Source of the DNA: Steinernema hermaphroditum
Lineage: Eukaryota > Nematoda > Chromadorea > Rhabditida > Steinernematidae
NCBI GenBank assembly: GCA_030435675.1
Contig: CM059624.1
Coordinates: 13,788,769-13,852,768, forward strand
Direction: 5' to 3'
Length of the DNA stretch: 64,000 nt
Positions 53,226-63,817 of the stretch are shown piece after piece; position 1 is the stretch's first letter, and each line of letters starts with the position of its first letter. A program made the position numbers and the translations under genes. The notes beneath the pieces were generated by a model. The model did no database searches, was not told where the DNA came from, and saw only the letters and a program-made list of their open reading frames with translations.

Positions 53226-54838
53226 ATGTTCCCCTACTGCACCTCCAATGGCTCTCTCACCCTGGATCCTACCGGAGCAGGCGGAGGCATCCAAGGACAG
53301 GAGCAGTTCGCTCGGAATTTCGGATCTGTCTACGCCTTGGTCGGCTTTATTACAGTACCAATATGCTGTTTTGTGCTCTCAATCTTTTGGTAAGTTCAGC
53401 GATCATTTGAGTGAACTAGGTGATTTCAGTCGACCGCCTCTTATAAAGCATTCCTGCTATAAGCTGATGGCCCTTACAACACTGTTGGACATCATAAACC
53501 TCACAAATGCGACAATCATCCCCGGCTTTCTTTCTATTCAAAACATTCACCATTGCAATAGTGGATATTGGGTCTCGTACGTCACCCAGTCAGTTATGTG
53601 TAAGTTAAAATTTCATTGCATCCATGACACAGACACAGAAACTCTGAGACGCGTTTGAGATATTGGCCTACACCGACGAAATGTATGAGAGTTGCAATGG
53701 TCCTGGCGCGATCTTCCTGGCGCCACAAGATACTCTTGTCAGTCTTTGTCGTTTTTAACCGGTTTTCTAAGGCACCTAGAGCCAAAATTGTAAATTGGCA
53801 AGCATGTCCTTGCAACAAGAAAACCGATCAAAAAAGGGCAAAGACTAGACAAGAATGACGTATCTTTTGTGGCGTTAGGACATCGCACCAGGAGACTTCA
53901 CAATTGTGGAGGACAAAATCAACTATCAACTACAAAATTATAGCTTAAACCCCCAATTCACTAACGTACAAACCTATCAGATTTTGCTAATTTTTCGTGT
54001 CAATCTCCGTGCCAAATTTCAGTCGTCGTGGAACACATTCGGACCCAGTTTGCTCTCACTTTGCCCTTTAGACTTCTGGCTCTGCTACTCCTGCGCCAGC
54101 CAAGTCTTGGCTCTCAACAGAATGCTCGAGTTCTCCAGTAAGAACATGTCTGACTTCCTCTTCGAGGGCAAAAGAATTTACGTATGGTTTGTCGTTGTAC
54201 TACTGTATCCTGTAGCCGGAGCGATATTGGTCCCTGACAAGTTCTACTTTTATAATACGTACGGCGGATATTGGGCTCAGTTCAGGCGCAATGGAGAGGT
54301 GAGAAGGTCATTCTTTTTGATCCAAATCTGCTCTTCCAGCCAAATATGGTCCTCGTCATCAACAACTTCTTCAAACCCGCATTTCTCACCGTCGCCTATG
54401 CCCTTATGCTTATCTTCATATACCGCAGACTCAAAATGAGTGGCGCTGCAAAGGTCTCCATGTTCCAAGTCAAGGTCTCCGTCCAAACACTGGTCATCGC
54501 CGTGTTGGCCGACTTTGCCTCCATTGGATACGTGGTTATCTCGTGGGTTCCCTTCAGTCCGGAACTCGCACCATATGCGGGCAATGTCGGGCAATTCCTT
54601 TGGATATCGCTGCATGGTAGATTTGCTTCTTTGTTCTTTTGAAATAAGGTACTATGTGTCAGCTGGAACGGGCATAATCTACGCGATCATGAATGGAGCC
54701 GTGAACCGGCGCATCAGAGAGGTTTTCTGTGGAGCCACACAAGTCTTGCCGTCTGAAGTGACTCACACCGATTCTCCGGCATCAGGGCTCTCGGCTCATC
54801 AGCCCCGGCCTTTCTTAGGAAATATCGAAAAACCGTAA
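53226..54838 (+). CDS. SRT-class chemoreceptor (srt C, 337 aa)
   Basis: Exons 53226-53389, 53430-53599, 54072-54298, 54340-54616, 54663-54838 join in phases 2,1,0,1 to 337 residues. The ATG at 53226 was chosen over 53205 because it aligns with MTPYCTPNG of srt B. Landmarks: PYCTSNGSLTLDPTGAGGG, HSCYKLMALTTLLDIINLTN (TM2), YSCASQVLALNRMLEF (TM3), VPDKFYFYNTYGGYWAQFRR, VSIGYV-type TM6 (FASIGYVVISWVPFSPE), GTGIIYAIMNGAVNRR (TM7). Intron 2 is 472 bp against about 40 bp in paralogues, apparently by later insertion. Exon lengths are unchanged and no stop interrupts the frame, so it is probably functional. Confidence 0.9.
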
Positions 54839-57595
54839 TTCGAAATAACGTGTATTGTTAGATGTAACGTTAACTTCAATAAATTGCGATGTTGTTTTTC
54901 ACCAAAGCATATAATACAACCATATAAAGCGCAGCAGAAAATACGGATCTGTTAATAACGTACAAGGTACTGGTCAAAGTACATGCATAACACCGATTCA
55001 GCAGAAATCAGTACTCCAGTAGCAGTAGCAGTAGTGTACATTCTGGGCTTTGTAAAAGGGTATGTTACCCTTTCTTACCGAGGACACGCCAGTTCCCCAC
55101 TGGTATTATAAATCATGCTTATAAATCACAGTCATGTCTGCTCAACTGGAGAGTCTCGTCAACCCCAGTCTATTCACAGAAAAGAGCTCTTTGAGCTTCC
55201 AAGCTCTTTATCTTCCGAGCACCCATTCAGCGCTTTTCGAAAGTCTAGAGCGGTAATTTGCCTCTGGAAGTGCCTACAGTAACTGTTTAGAGCCTGTCTT
55301 TGATTCTCTGTCGTTGTCAGATCACACCTGTGGAACGGGACTGTTGGGAGTGGCACATAGCGTGCTGTGCAATGCAGTCGTCGGTTTAATTACCCAAGTT
55401 TGAGGTAAACATTAGATCCGCTCTTTCAAATGGAAGTGGCGATGTAAATTTTGGAATTGCGTCTCTTCGGAGATGCTTATAAATCATAGTCATGTCGCTT
55501 CAACACGTAAGTGTGGTCAGTTCGAGTCTAGCCACAGAAAAAAAGCTGTTTGAGATTCCAAGTGCCCATTCTTGACTTTTGGAATGTCTACAATTGAGAT
55601 ATGCTTTCGGAAGTGTCGACAGTACCTATCTAGAGTCTGCCTATGTTTGTCTGCCGATGCCAGATCACGCCTGTGCAACAGAACTGTTGGGAGTGCCTGA
55701 TAACGGGCTGCCCGATGCTCTAATCTGTTTAATTACCCAAGTTTGAGGTAAACATTAGATCCGCTCTTTCAAATGGAAGTGGCGAGATAAATTTTGGAAC
55801 TGCGTCTCTTTGGAGGTGCTTATAAATCGTAGCCATGCTAATTTTACAGGAAAGTCTGGGCAGTCCCAGCCTATTTGCATTTAGAGGGTTGAGTGGCTGG
55901 ACTGTGAACACAGCTCTTTGAGCTTCCGATCATCCATTCTTCGCTTACGGAATGTCTAGTGCCTCCCAGTCTGCTGATTAAAAACGGTTGTTGTTAAAAC
56001 AACATGGAGTCAAAGGAGAGTAGCAATTTAGCGCGAGACAACGCAAAACTGAGCCTACAGTTTGCCGACATCACGAGCAGGGCTGTGCAAGTCTCGAGTC
56101 TCGAGGTCTCGAGGCTTTTTTTTTGGTCTCGAGTCTCGAGTCTCGTGAAATCCTCGAGACTCTCGAGACTTTTGGGTCCTGACAAGAAAGTCTGAAATCG
56201 TTCGAATGAGGACTATTCCTGGCTATTGTAGGGCTTTTGCACGCGCGTTTTTAGTTTCGAATGCACTCTCGACAAGATAACTTCCAATTTGATGTCAATC
56301 CAGACAGATCAAGCGATCCATGCAAGAATATAAGACGACGTTAGCCCAAATGTCGTTCGAAGAATAAGATAACGGGTTCGGTTTTCATTGTTCTTGAGCA
56401 GGACCACGCAATCTAGAGTGTAGTTTGCCGTCACATGCCGTCACTTTTGCCAATATTTCAGGAGGTGATAGAGGAATCTAAATGTATCTACGTCTCCGTT
56501 ATGCCACCGAAAACATACGGTAATGTCGACGAACATGTATGGGTTAAAGTATTGAGTTGCAACATTGGAAATAAAAATTATTTCCTTTCCAAAGGATTAT
56601 TTACTTGCCGATGTGAGCATGGCACTTAAATGGTTAACACCTCTAGTGAAATATGCATCTTCATGGTTAGAAGCGTGCTCTGAAAAAGCAATATTTTCAT
56701 TGTTCCAACTCAATCATTTTGCTCGTGGACCCGAGTCGAACAAGTTACAGAGGAACCGGGAAATTTTAATTCGGCTACCCGGCCCGAAAACCCGAACTCA
56801 ACAACTCTGGTTCTGGAAAACAGTGAAAAGTCTCGAGTCTCGAGGTTGAAAAGTCTCGTCTCGCACAGCCCTGATCACGAGGCGACACTAACATTCAGCA
56901 ATCGAAAACATCTAAAACATGCTATAAAACGCTGTTAAACAGTTCAGTGATTTCAGTATATGATTATGAATGAGCTTCACATGACCATCGTGTGTGGTTT
57001 GTGGTATTGTCTCGTGGCATATATGCATGTAACAACATGTTTTCAACGCTAAATGCCTGTGGATCGCACTTATCTTTGAGACATGGTGGACTTCCTTTAG
57101 TCAACACCAAGCAAGGACACATCAATGTGTGGGATTTGAGTGTCTAAATGCCAGACAGGGGACATCCAGAGGGCTCAGTGTTAGTGCGTCTGAGAAGTCT
57201 GAACAACAAATAACTTCGGCCGGTTATTTGATATTTTACTTGATAAACCATATATAACAGACGTTCCTTGGCAGAAGTCCGCATTGCTTCCGTAGTTCGG
57301 TTCATAGAATTCCATTTGACGTCACATCAAAAGCGAACGGTAAGCGCAACAACAGATGCCGACGAGTCCGAGAAGAAGTTGTGACTCGAGACTCGGACTC
57401 GATGGGGTTTTTGGCACCGAATCCGGAGTCTGACCAGTTTCGTCATTTCTATCGAATTCGCATCACTGACCGCGACCATGGACTAGTTACTGCCTGTCCT
57501 TTTTTTGCAGATAGCGTTGAAAACAATGTTGTCATATTGCACGCCTAGATCGGAGCTGGTTTAACGGAGAGCTTTGCTGTCTATCTATCGAATCG
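54839..57595. other. Intergenic with tandem repeat array
   Basis: No supported gene. Holds the three-unit tandem repeat at 55118-55975, a CTCGAG/TCTCGAGAC cluster (56090-56180, 56825-56865) and a GACTCGG patch (57360-57440). AACAACATGTTTTCAACG at about 57029 resembles part of the 60-kb foldback. Confidence 0.5.
55118..55975 (+). repeat. Three tandem repeat units of about 350 bp
   Basis: Units start at 55118, 55476 and 55819 with CTTATAAATC(A/G)(C/T)AG(T/C)CATG. Each continues with a CCAGTCTATTCACAGAAAAG-like block, CTTCCGAGCACCCATTC, GGAAGTG, CAGATCAC(A/G)CCTGTG, TGTTGGGAGTG and ends GTTTAATTACCCAAGTTTGA (present twice), then ACATTAGATCCGCTCTTTC. The last unit is truncated. Confidence 0.75.
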
Positions 57596-58733
57596 ATGCT
57601 CCACTACTGCACGCCTAACGGCTCCCTCAGCATGGACCCGCAAGGCGCTGATGGAGGCATCCAAGGACAGGAACAGTTCGCTAGAAACATCGGACTTATG
57701 TATCTACTGATTGGGCTTTTGGCCACACCAGTCAGTTGCTTTGTTCTGTCCGTCTTTTGGTAGGTGAACTGGTGCTGTGAAATTGTGCACAACAACTGTC
57801 TAGTCAACCTCGTCTATTCAAGCATTCCTGTTACAAACTAATGATACTTATGACAGTCCTGGACATAGTGAACCTCTCGAGCTCCGCTCTAATTCCTGGA
57901 GTCCTCTCTATACTCAACATTCACCACTGCAATAGCGGAATGTGGGTGTCCTATGTGATACAGCACGATATGTGTAAGTTTTGATCCACTCCCCCTATGA
58001 TTAGTAATTGTATGAAGTTGGCTGGCTGATGTACTGCTGCGCGAGCGAGGTTCTCGCTCTCAACAGAATGCTCGAGTTCGCCAACAAGAATCTGTCGAAT
58101 TTCCTTTTCGAGGGAAAGAGGGTATATCTCTGGTTTGGTGTGGTCGTGGCCTATGCTGTTACCTGCACTCTTCTTGTGCCCGACAAGTTCTACTTTTACA
58201 ATACTTATGGCGGCTACTCGGCTGTCTATACGCTGTCAGGAAAGGTAAAGATGATGAAAACAGACATGGATAACGGTCTTCTATAAGTTCAACTTGGTAC
58301 ATACCTTCAATAACTTCTTCAAGTTCGGATTCCTGACTGTCTCCTACTCCTTGATGCTTATCTTCATGTACCGTCGCTTCAAGATCAGCGAGCGAACGCA
58401 GATAACTCCCCGGCAGATTAAAGTGTCCATCCAAACGCTGGTTATCGCCGGCTTAGCCGATGCGACCACCCTTGGATATGTCATCGTTCTGAATGCGCCA
58501 TTCAGTCCGGAAGTGTCCAACTATGTGGGCGTCATGGGAGAACTGATTTGGATATTTCTTCATGGTGAATATGTCATTCGTTGTATTGGTTAACTTTTGT
58601 GACTTTAGCGGGAACAGCAATGGTCTACCTGATCATGAACCAGGCCGTTAAACAACGTCTACGATCGGCTTTCTGTGCGACCATTCAGATCTCTCCATCG
58701 GATGAGACTTCACGTTCGCGTTACATTGAATGA
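57596..58733 (+). CDS. SRT-class chemoreceptor (srt D, 320 aa)
   Basis: Exons 57596-57759, 57804-57973, 58018-58244, 58288-58564, 58609-58733 join in phases 2,1,0,1 to 320 residues, with the same exon lengths (164, 170, 227, 277) as srt B, C and E. Landmarks: HYCTPNGSLSMDPQGADGG, HSCYKLMILMTVLDIVNLSS (TM2), YCCASEVLALNRMLEF (TM3), VPDKFYFYNTYGGYSA, FGFLTVSYSLMLIFMYRR (TM5), LVIAGLADATTLGYVIVLNA (TM6), GTAMVYLIMNQAVKQR (TM7). The TM7 motif has TAM where paralogues have TGI. Acceptors of introns 2 and 3 are weak (TGAAG, ATAAG) yet are required by the exon lengths. No break seen. No AAAGCGCC element upstream. Confidence 0.9.
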
Positions 58734-59129
58734 AGCGTTCGAAGGCATCCCAAAGAAAGTAGAGACGGGCCTGGTTCCCAACCACCGCCTGTTCTGTGTC
58801 TGTGTCTCTGTAAACCGGTCTCATCCTATGACCAAACCATTGTCCATCCCACCCGCAGCCCATATTACAGAGTCATGATGTCGATCGAGTCCGATTTAGG
58901 ACTCGTTTAAGATCTTCACCTTCTTCGTCACTGGTTCACGGTTTCTAATCACCAAATGGGTTTGCGTTAAATCAACGAATTTGAAATTCATGAACATGAA
59001 TACAAACATGAACCACCAATTTGTGTGTAATTGACTACGCATTATAACCTACATCGCTTTGACCGCAAATACAATTCATAAACACACAACTCATCATTTG
59101 TTTGAACACTACATTTTCTGAACTGTGTC
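58734..59129. other. Intergenic, srt D to next gene
   Basis: About 400 bp, no gene or repeat recognised. An ATTCATAAACACACAACTCAT stretch lies shortly before the next start but no TATA box is clear. Confidence 0.45.
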
Positions 59130-60044
59130 ATGAACAACCTGCCACTCAACTTCTACGACAGCTTGTGCTTACAATTCTCTATGAGAACCATTAGCAATGC
59201 GCGAGAGTTTTGTGGAATTCTAGGAAAAATCATCAAAGAGTTTTTTGAAAATTTCTGTGATTGCGATGTTTCTATCTATGATGGAGTTGTTCAAAGAGTC
59301 GATCTATACAACTACAGCAGAAAGGAACACGAAAGCTATCAGCTTTTGAGCCGGAAATTCATCCTAATGGTTTTCGCACATCTTTACGGCTCCAACGAGA
59401 ATCCATTGGAAAAGGACGTTTGCAAACGCATACGAGAATTGCAAGGAGACAAAGACTGTGGTTTAGCTTTAAAAACAAACAATAAAAGCGAGGCTTGGGC
59501 CAACTGGGTATGCTCATGGAATAGATTGGCGCACTTGGCGCTTTTTAGAAAGCTCGAAGAAACATCGATTCCTTTGTGCAAGAAGATCGTGGATACGGGA
59601 AGATTCAGGATCTTCGACATAGTCTATACGAACTGTGGACAAACGGAGCTTGAACTAATGAAGGCTGTCCTTCTCCAAGACCAGTTTGAAATGGTTCGCC
59701 TATCACGTTGTACCTATGCCGCTACACGAGATCTTTTGAAGTTCTGTTCAGAGAACAGCGGAAGAGTGAAGGGCAAAAGGATTTGTTTCTATGGTGATTA
59801 TGCTCAAATCCTATCACTTTTCGACGGGAAACTTGAGCTTTGCTCAAAGGACGAAAGTGAATCAGTAGAGAAGGATTACTTCTTCTTCCGACATGGGCAA
59901 TTTGACGAATCTTCAAGTGTGTACAAGACCAAAAACGGGGATTCTCATGCTTATGTGTTATTCGAATGCAAAGGAAAGGAGAAAGACACGGAAGAACTCC
60001 AATTTCTCAGCGAAACAAAACGTATGGTGATGGTGCTTGCCTAA
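59130..60044 (+). CDS. Intronless nematode family protein, paralogue 2 (304 aa)
   Basis: One open frame of 304 codons starting MNNLPLNFYDSLCLQFSMRT. It is collinear with 45083-45991 over the whole length: LPLNFYDSL, ANWVCSWNRLAHLALFRKLE, TNCGQTELELMKAVLLQDQF, LKFCSENSGRVKGKRICFYG, KDYFFFRHGQFDESS, AYVLFECKGKEKDTEELQFL. By eye about a third to two fifths of residues are identical. The C-terminal third (FFF..FDESS..ECKGKE) is the best conserved. Cys-rich but without a zinc pattern I can name. Intact. Function unknown. The two genes are 13 kb apart in opposite orientation, both beside transposon debris. Confidence 0.75.
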   Translation: MNNLPLNFYDSLCLQFSMRTISNAREFCGILGKIIKEFFENFCDCDVSIYDGVVQRVDLYNYSRKEHESYQLLSRKFILMVFAHLYGSNENPLEKDVCKRIRELQGDKDCGLALKTNNKSEAWANWVCSWNRLAHLALFRKLEETSIPLCKKIVDTGRFRIFDIVYTNCGQTELELMKAVLLQDQFEMVRLSRCTYAATRDLLKFCSENSGRVKGKRICFYGDYAQILSLFDGKLELCSKDESESVEKDYFFFRHGQFDESSSVYKTKNGDSHAYVLFECKGKEKDTEELQFLSETKRMVMVLA

Positions 60045-60243
60045 TCAGTTGCACGGGCGTCGAAGAGGTGAAAAGCTGAATCCAGTCCAAGGTGGAACAG
60101 AGCGAACATAACGGAGGGCTATCATCGGTTCGCCTGGCCGTGAGGACCTCGGAGTTCTAGCGCTTCTTCGGCATCTGTGGCGGTTCGTGCGGTGGTAACT
60201 AACTGGCTTTAGGATGTTAGGCCTCATCCCAAAAATGATTATG

Positions 60244-60745
60244 CTTTAGGAGACCTTTCGAAATATGTCATATGACAATTTTATTTATTTTATTTAAAAG
60301 TACATTTGAAACCCCAAAGACAATGATAAACTTCGATTTGAAAACATGTTATCCAGTTTTGTTTCGTTTCGAAAAATCATTCCGCGAAATTCGCGGAAAA
60401 GTCGTGTTACGGCGGCCCCTGTCCCCAAAGGACGCACAATCGTGTACTTGATCTACGGTAGCTCAGCGGATTTCAAAATGACGATTATAACAGCAGCTAG
60501 CCCAAGAAAGAGAGACACGGATAATATAAAAAACTGAACAGGATAGAAAAAGCACATTAGTATACATATGTGATGTACGGTACAGAATTGGCACACGCTG
60601 CATAGTTTGTGATGTTGTCTCATGACATTACTGTACTGGATAACATGTTTTCAGATTGAAGTTTTTCATTGTCCTTGAGGATTTCAAACACCCTTGGCAT
60701 ATGACATATTTAAGAAGGTCTCGTAAATCAGATGACATGTAGTAA
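60244..60745. repeat. Foldback element
   Basis: Left arm GAGACCTTTCGAAATATGTCATATG (shown in part: 60247-60270) and GACAATGATAAACTTCG..AACATGTTATCCAG (60319-60357). The right arm is the complement (60636-60672 and 60698-60722). The middle has no clear coding content. A MITE-like structure of about 500 bp. Confidence 0.6.
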
Positions 60746-62189
60746 TATGACAGCAGACGAAGGCGTAACACATGTTTTCTTTGTGCAAATGGTAGACGGC
60801 CGGAGGACATTAAAAGGGTATGTCTGTGATTCTGATGTGTCAGAAGACAAGTAGACGAACTCAGCGACATTTCGCTAAGTAAGCCGAGCTGTATATATAA
60901 GGCTTTCTTTGTCAGCCGAATTCATTCGGAATCCTGCCCTATTGGGATACCTCTTGTGGTGTTGGATATGACATCTGTTTTGCTGTGAAGAATATTACTC
61001 TACCGTAATCCTAGTTGTTCGCTTAGAACGGTTCAATAGGTTCATATGACAGCGTTCACTACCAAGTCACCCTCATACATGAGGAGATCATGCTGAGGAG
61101 TGGTGGACTACCCATCAGAGTTGGTTTGGGTTCGGGTGCCCGAAAAAACCCGAAACTCTACAGAACTCTGGCCATCACAGGCAGAGATTTGTTCCAATTG
61201 ACTGATGCGACTGACTGAACCGTCAGTTGAATCGAATCCGAAAGACTACCTAGTTGGTTGTATAGAAGAGTCTATTCAACCAACTAGGTTGAATAGCCAT
61301 GAATTGCTGAATTAAACCACGATTAGACCATGGCCACGGCCACGACTGTGCATGGCCAAGGCCATGGATTAGACCACTTCGGCCATGAATTGGACCTTTC
61401 CCGTCTGATCGGCTGAATCAATTGAATCGACTGATGAGTCGATTGGCGGTTCGGTCAATCGATTGATTGCAACCCATCTCTGTTTGTGGATTTGTCGTTT
61501 TCTGAGCAAAGATTGGTAGATCTAAGCGTGAGGGGTGTATCATTCTTTTGAGTACAATTAGTAAAGTATAACTGACCGCACGATCTATATGTTTCTCCGA
61601 TACGTGCACATAAATGCATAAACACATAAATGGCTTCTGATGGCCACGGAATGTCCCTTCGACAGTTGCAACAACGCAATTGTACGATTATGGTAAAACA
61701 AACAACAGGGTGGCAAACAGAGTGTCACCGTATCTGCAGTGGTCGATGGCGGGGGCACGCAGTCCGTTTTGTGCCCTTAGGCCTACTGGAGGTCCAGTAG
61801 TTTCAACGTCTATGTTTAGTGTACGTACTCCGTTCTTGTAACCAGTGGATGGAGTGTCAAACTGTCCAAAATTTGTGTCATAAGCCGTACATCTGTCTTT
61901 CCTTATTGTGTTTTATTTCAATAGCGCTTAATCGACTTTTCCGCTTCCGATCTGTTTCAAAAACAGTCATTTTTCTTCCGTTTTCAATGAAAATGAGCAT
62001 ATTTAGTGGAATGTTTTCGTTGAATTCTGTTGTTTCACAGCTTGGTTTAGGAAAGAAGTGCGTCATATTCCCAAAGAAAGCTACTCAATTCTTGTTTTCC
62101 GTTCTGTTTTTCCCGGTTCCGTTCGTTAGAACCATTGTTCGATCATCACACACGTCGTGTCTTTGAACCTTTTCGACTCGTTACGTTTC
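60746..62189. other. Intergenic, no gene seen
   Basis: 1.4 kb. Short inverted and direct repeats at 61245-61300 (CTAGTTGGTTG..CAACCAACTAG) and a GGCCACGGCCA-rich patch (61325-61370). No coding signal. Confidence 0.5.
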
Positions 62190-62207
62190 CAAAGCGCCGT
62201 ATATAAG
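62190..62207 (+). promoter_or_regulatory. Core promoter of srt J: CAAAGCGCC plus TATATAAG
   Basis: CAAAGCGCC at 62190-62198 is followed by TATATAAG at 62200-62207, 51 bp before the ATG. The same pair occurs before srt B. srt A, its close duplicate, keeps CAAAGCGCC but has CTCTGATC where the TATA box should be. Confidence 0.5.
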
Positions 62208-62257
62208 TCGTTGCTGACTACTGTTCTTAGTCACATCTAACCGTTAAACTTTCATAG

Positions 62258-63402
62258 ATGGATACTGTTCTCCCGTACTGCACGCCTAACGGCTCCCTCA
62301 GCATGGAGGCGAACGGTTCCGATGGCGGCATCCAAGGAAAGGAGCAGTTCGCTAGGAATTTTGGCCTTTTATACATATGCATCGGATTCATAACCATTCC
62401 GATCAGTTGTTTCGTTCTCTCCGTCTTCTGGTAGGTCACCCAACCACCTATAGCCTGTGCAGTTACAACTATTCAGTCGGCCTCCCCTGATCAAACACTC
62501 CTGCTACAAGCTGATGTCCTTTAACACCGTTCTGGACATCATAAACCTCACAAATGGCGCCCTAATTTCCGGATTCCTCTCGGTTCAGAACATCCATCAT
62601 TGCAACAGTGGAATGTGGGTGTCCTATTTTGTGCATCAAGATATGAGTAAGGCTCCCACTCCTCCCCGTGATCACTAAACCTTCAGTTGCGTGGATGATG
62701 TACTGCTGCGCGAGCGAGGTTCTCGCTCTCAACAGAATGCTCGAGTTCGCCAACAAGAATCTGTCGAATTTCCTATTTGAGGGCAAGAGGGTATATCTCT
62801 GGTTTGGTGTGGTCGTGGCCTATGCTGCGGTCGGCTTTTTACTCGTTCCCGATAAGTTCTACTTCTACAATACTTATGGCGGCTACTCGGCCATCTATAG
62901 ATTGAGTGGAAGGGTAAAAACTCGCATATGAACAACGTATAACGTCCGTCTTCAGTTCAACCTATTACACACCTTCAACAACTTCTTCAAGTTCGGATTC
63001 CTGACTGTCTCCTACTCCTTGATGCTCATCTTCATGTACCGTCGCTTCAAGACCAACGAGAGAGCGCAGTTCACGTCTCTGCAGATCAAAGTTTCCATCC
63101 AGACCACGGTGATCGCTGCCTTGGCCGACGTGACCACAGTAGCCTACGTTATCGCTCTGAACGCACCCGTGAGTCCTGCGGTGTCCAACTACGTGGGTGT
63201 AATGGGCGAGTTGCTCTGGATAGCGCTTCACGGTAAGTGTACTAGGATTGGCGGGCTCTATGGGAAGATATTTCCAGCTGGAACGGGAATAACCTACTTG
63301 CTCATGAATGGTGCTGTCAAGCAACGGCTGCGATTGGCTTGTGGTGGCACCGGTAAGATCACCCCGTCCGAAACGGCGCCGTCTTATGCCACCAATTCAT
63401 AG
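62258..63402 (+). CDS. SRT-class chemoreceptor (srt J, 323 aa)
   Basis: Exons 62258-62430, 62477-62646, 62687-62913, 62956-63232, 63278-63402 join in phases 2,1,0,1 to 323 residues. Introns are 40-46 bp. Landmarks: LPYCTPNGSLSMEANGSDGG, GLLYICIGFITIPISCFVLS (TM1), HSCYKLMSFNTVLDIINLTN (TM2), YCCASEVLALNRMLEF (TM3), VPDKFYFYNTYGGYSAIYRL, FGFLTVSYSLMLIFMYRRFK (TM5), VSIQTTVIAALADVTTVAYV (TM6), GTGITYLLMNGAVKQR (TM7), tail ITPSETAPSYATNS. It is the best-formed member and served as the template for the others. The nearest relative is srt A, 52 kb away on the opposite strand. Intact. Confidence 0.93.
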
Positions 63403-63817
63403 AAAGTCCATTAACCCCTTATTCCCTGTACGTATATATTCCAAGAACCAAACAATATTTCCCCCGTGAAAGTAAGCAAGATAAATCTAGCAGAGGTCAT
63501 GTATTTCGTAGTATCCGCTGTCCCGAGAAGTTAAATGAAACCAATGCTGTAATACCGTGGTGGTACGACCAACCCAGTACGGCGAGGGAGCCGAAGGCAA
63601 CAACCAAACGCAGACAACAGACAAAAGCACAAAACGAAATTTCCATTTATACAACGCTGAAATAATGCATCGGTTGAAACGCAAATGCGTTGTACAAGTA
63701 CCAACAAAATGAACATGGAACAAGGCATGAGATCAGAGAACCGATAGCACAAAGTATAGATACATAGGTAGCAAGAAACGAAGATGAGCAACATAACACT
63801 TTTTCATCGGCACGTAG
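63403..63817. other. Convergent intergenic space
   Basis: About 415 bp between the ends of srt J and the RING gene, which converge. No gene. The minus-strand part is the likely 3' UTR of the RING gene. Confidence 0.45.
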
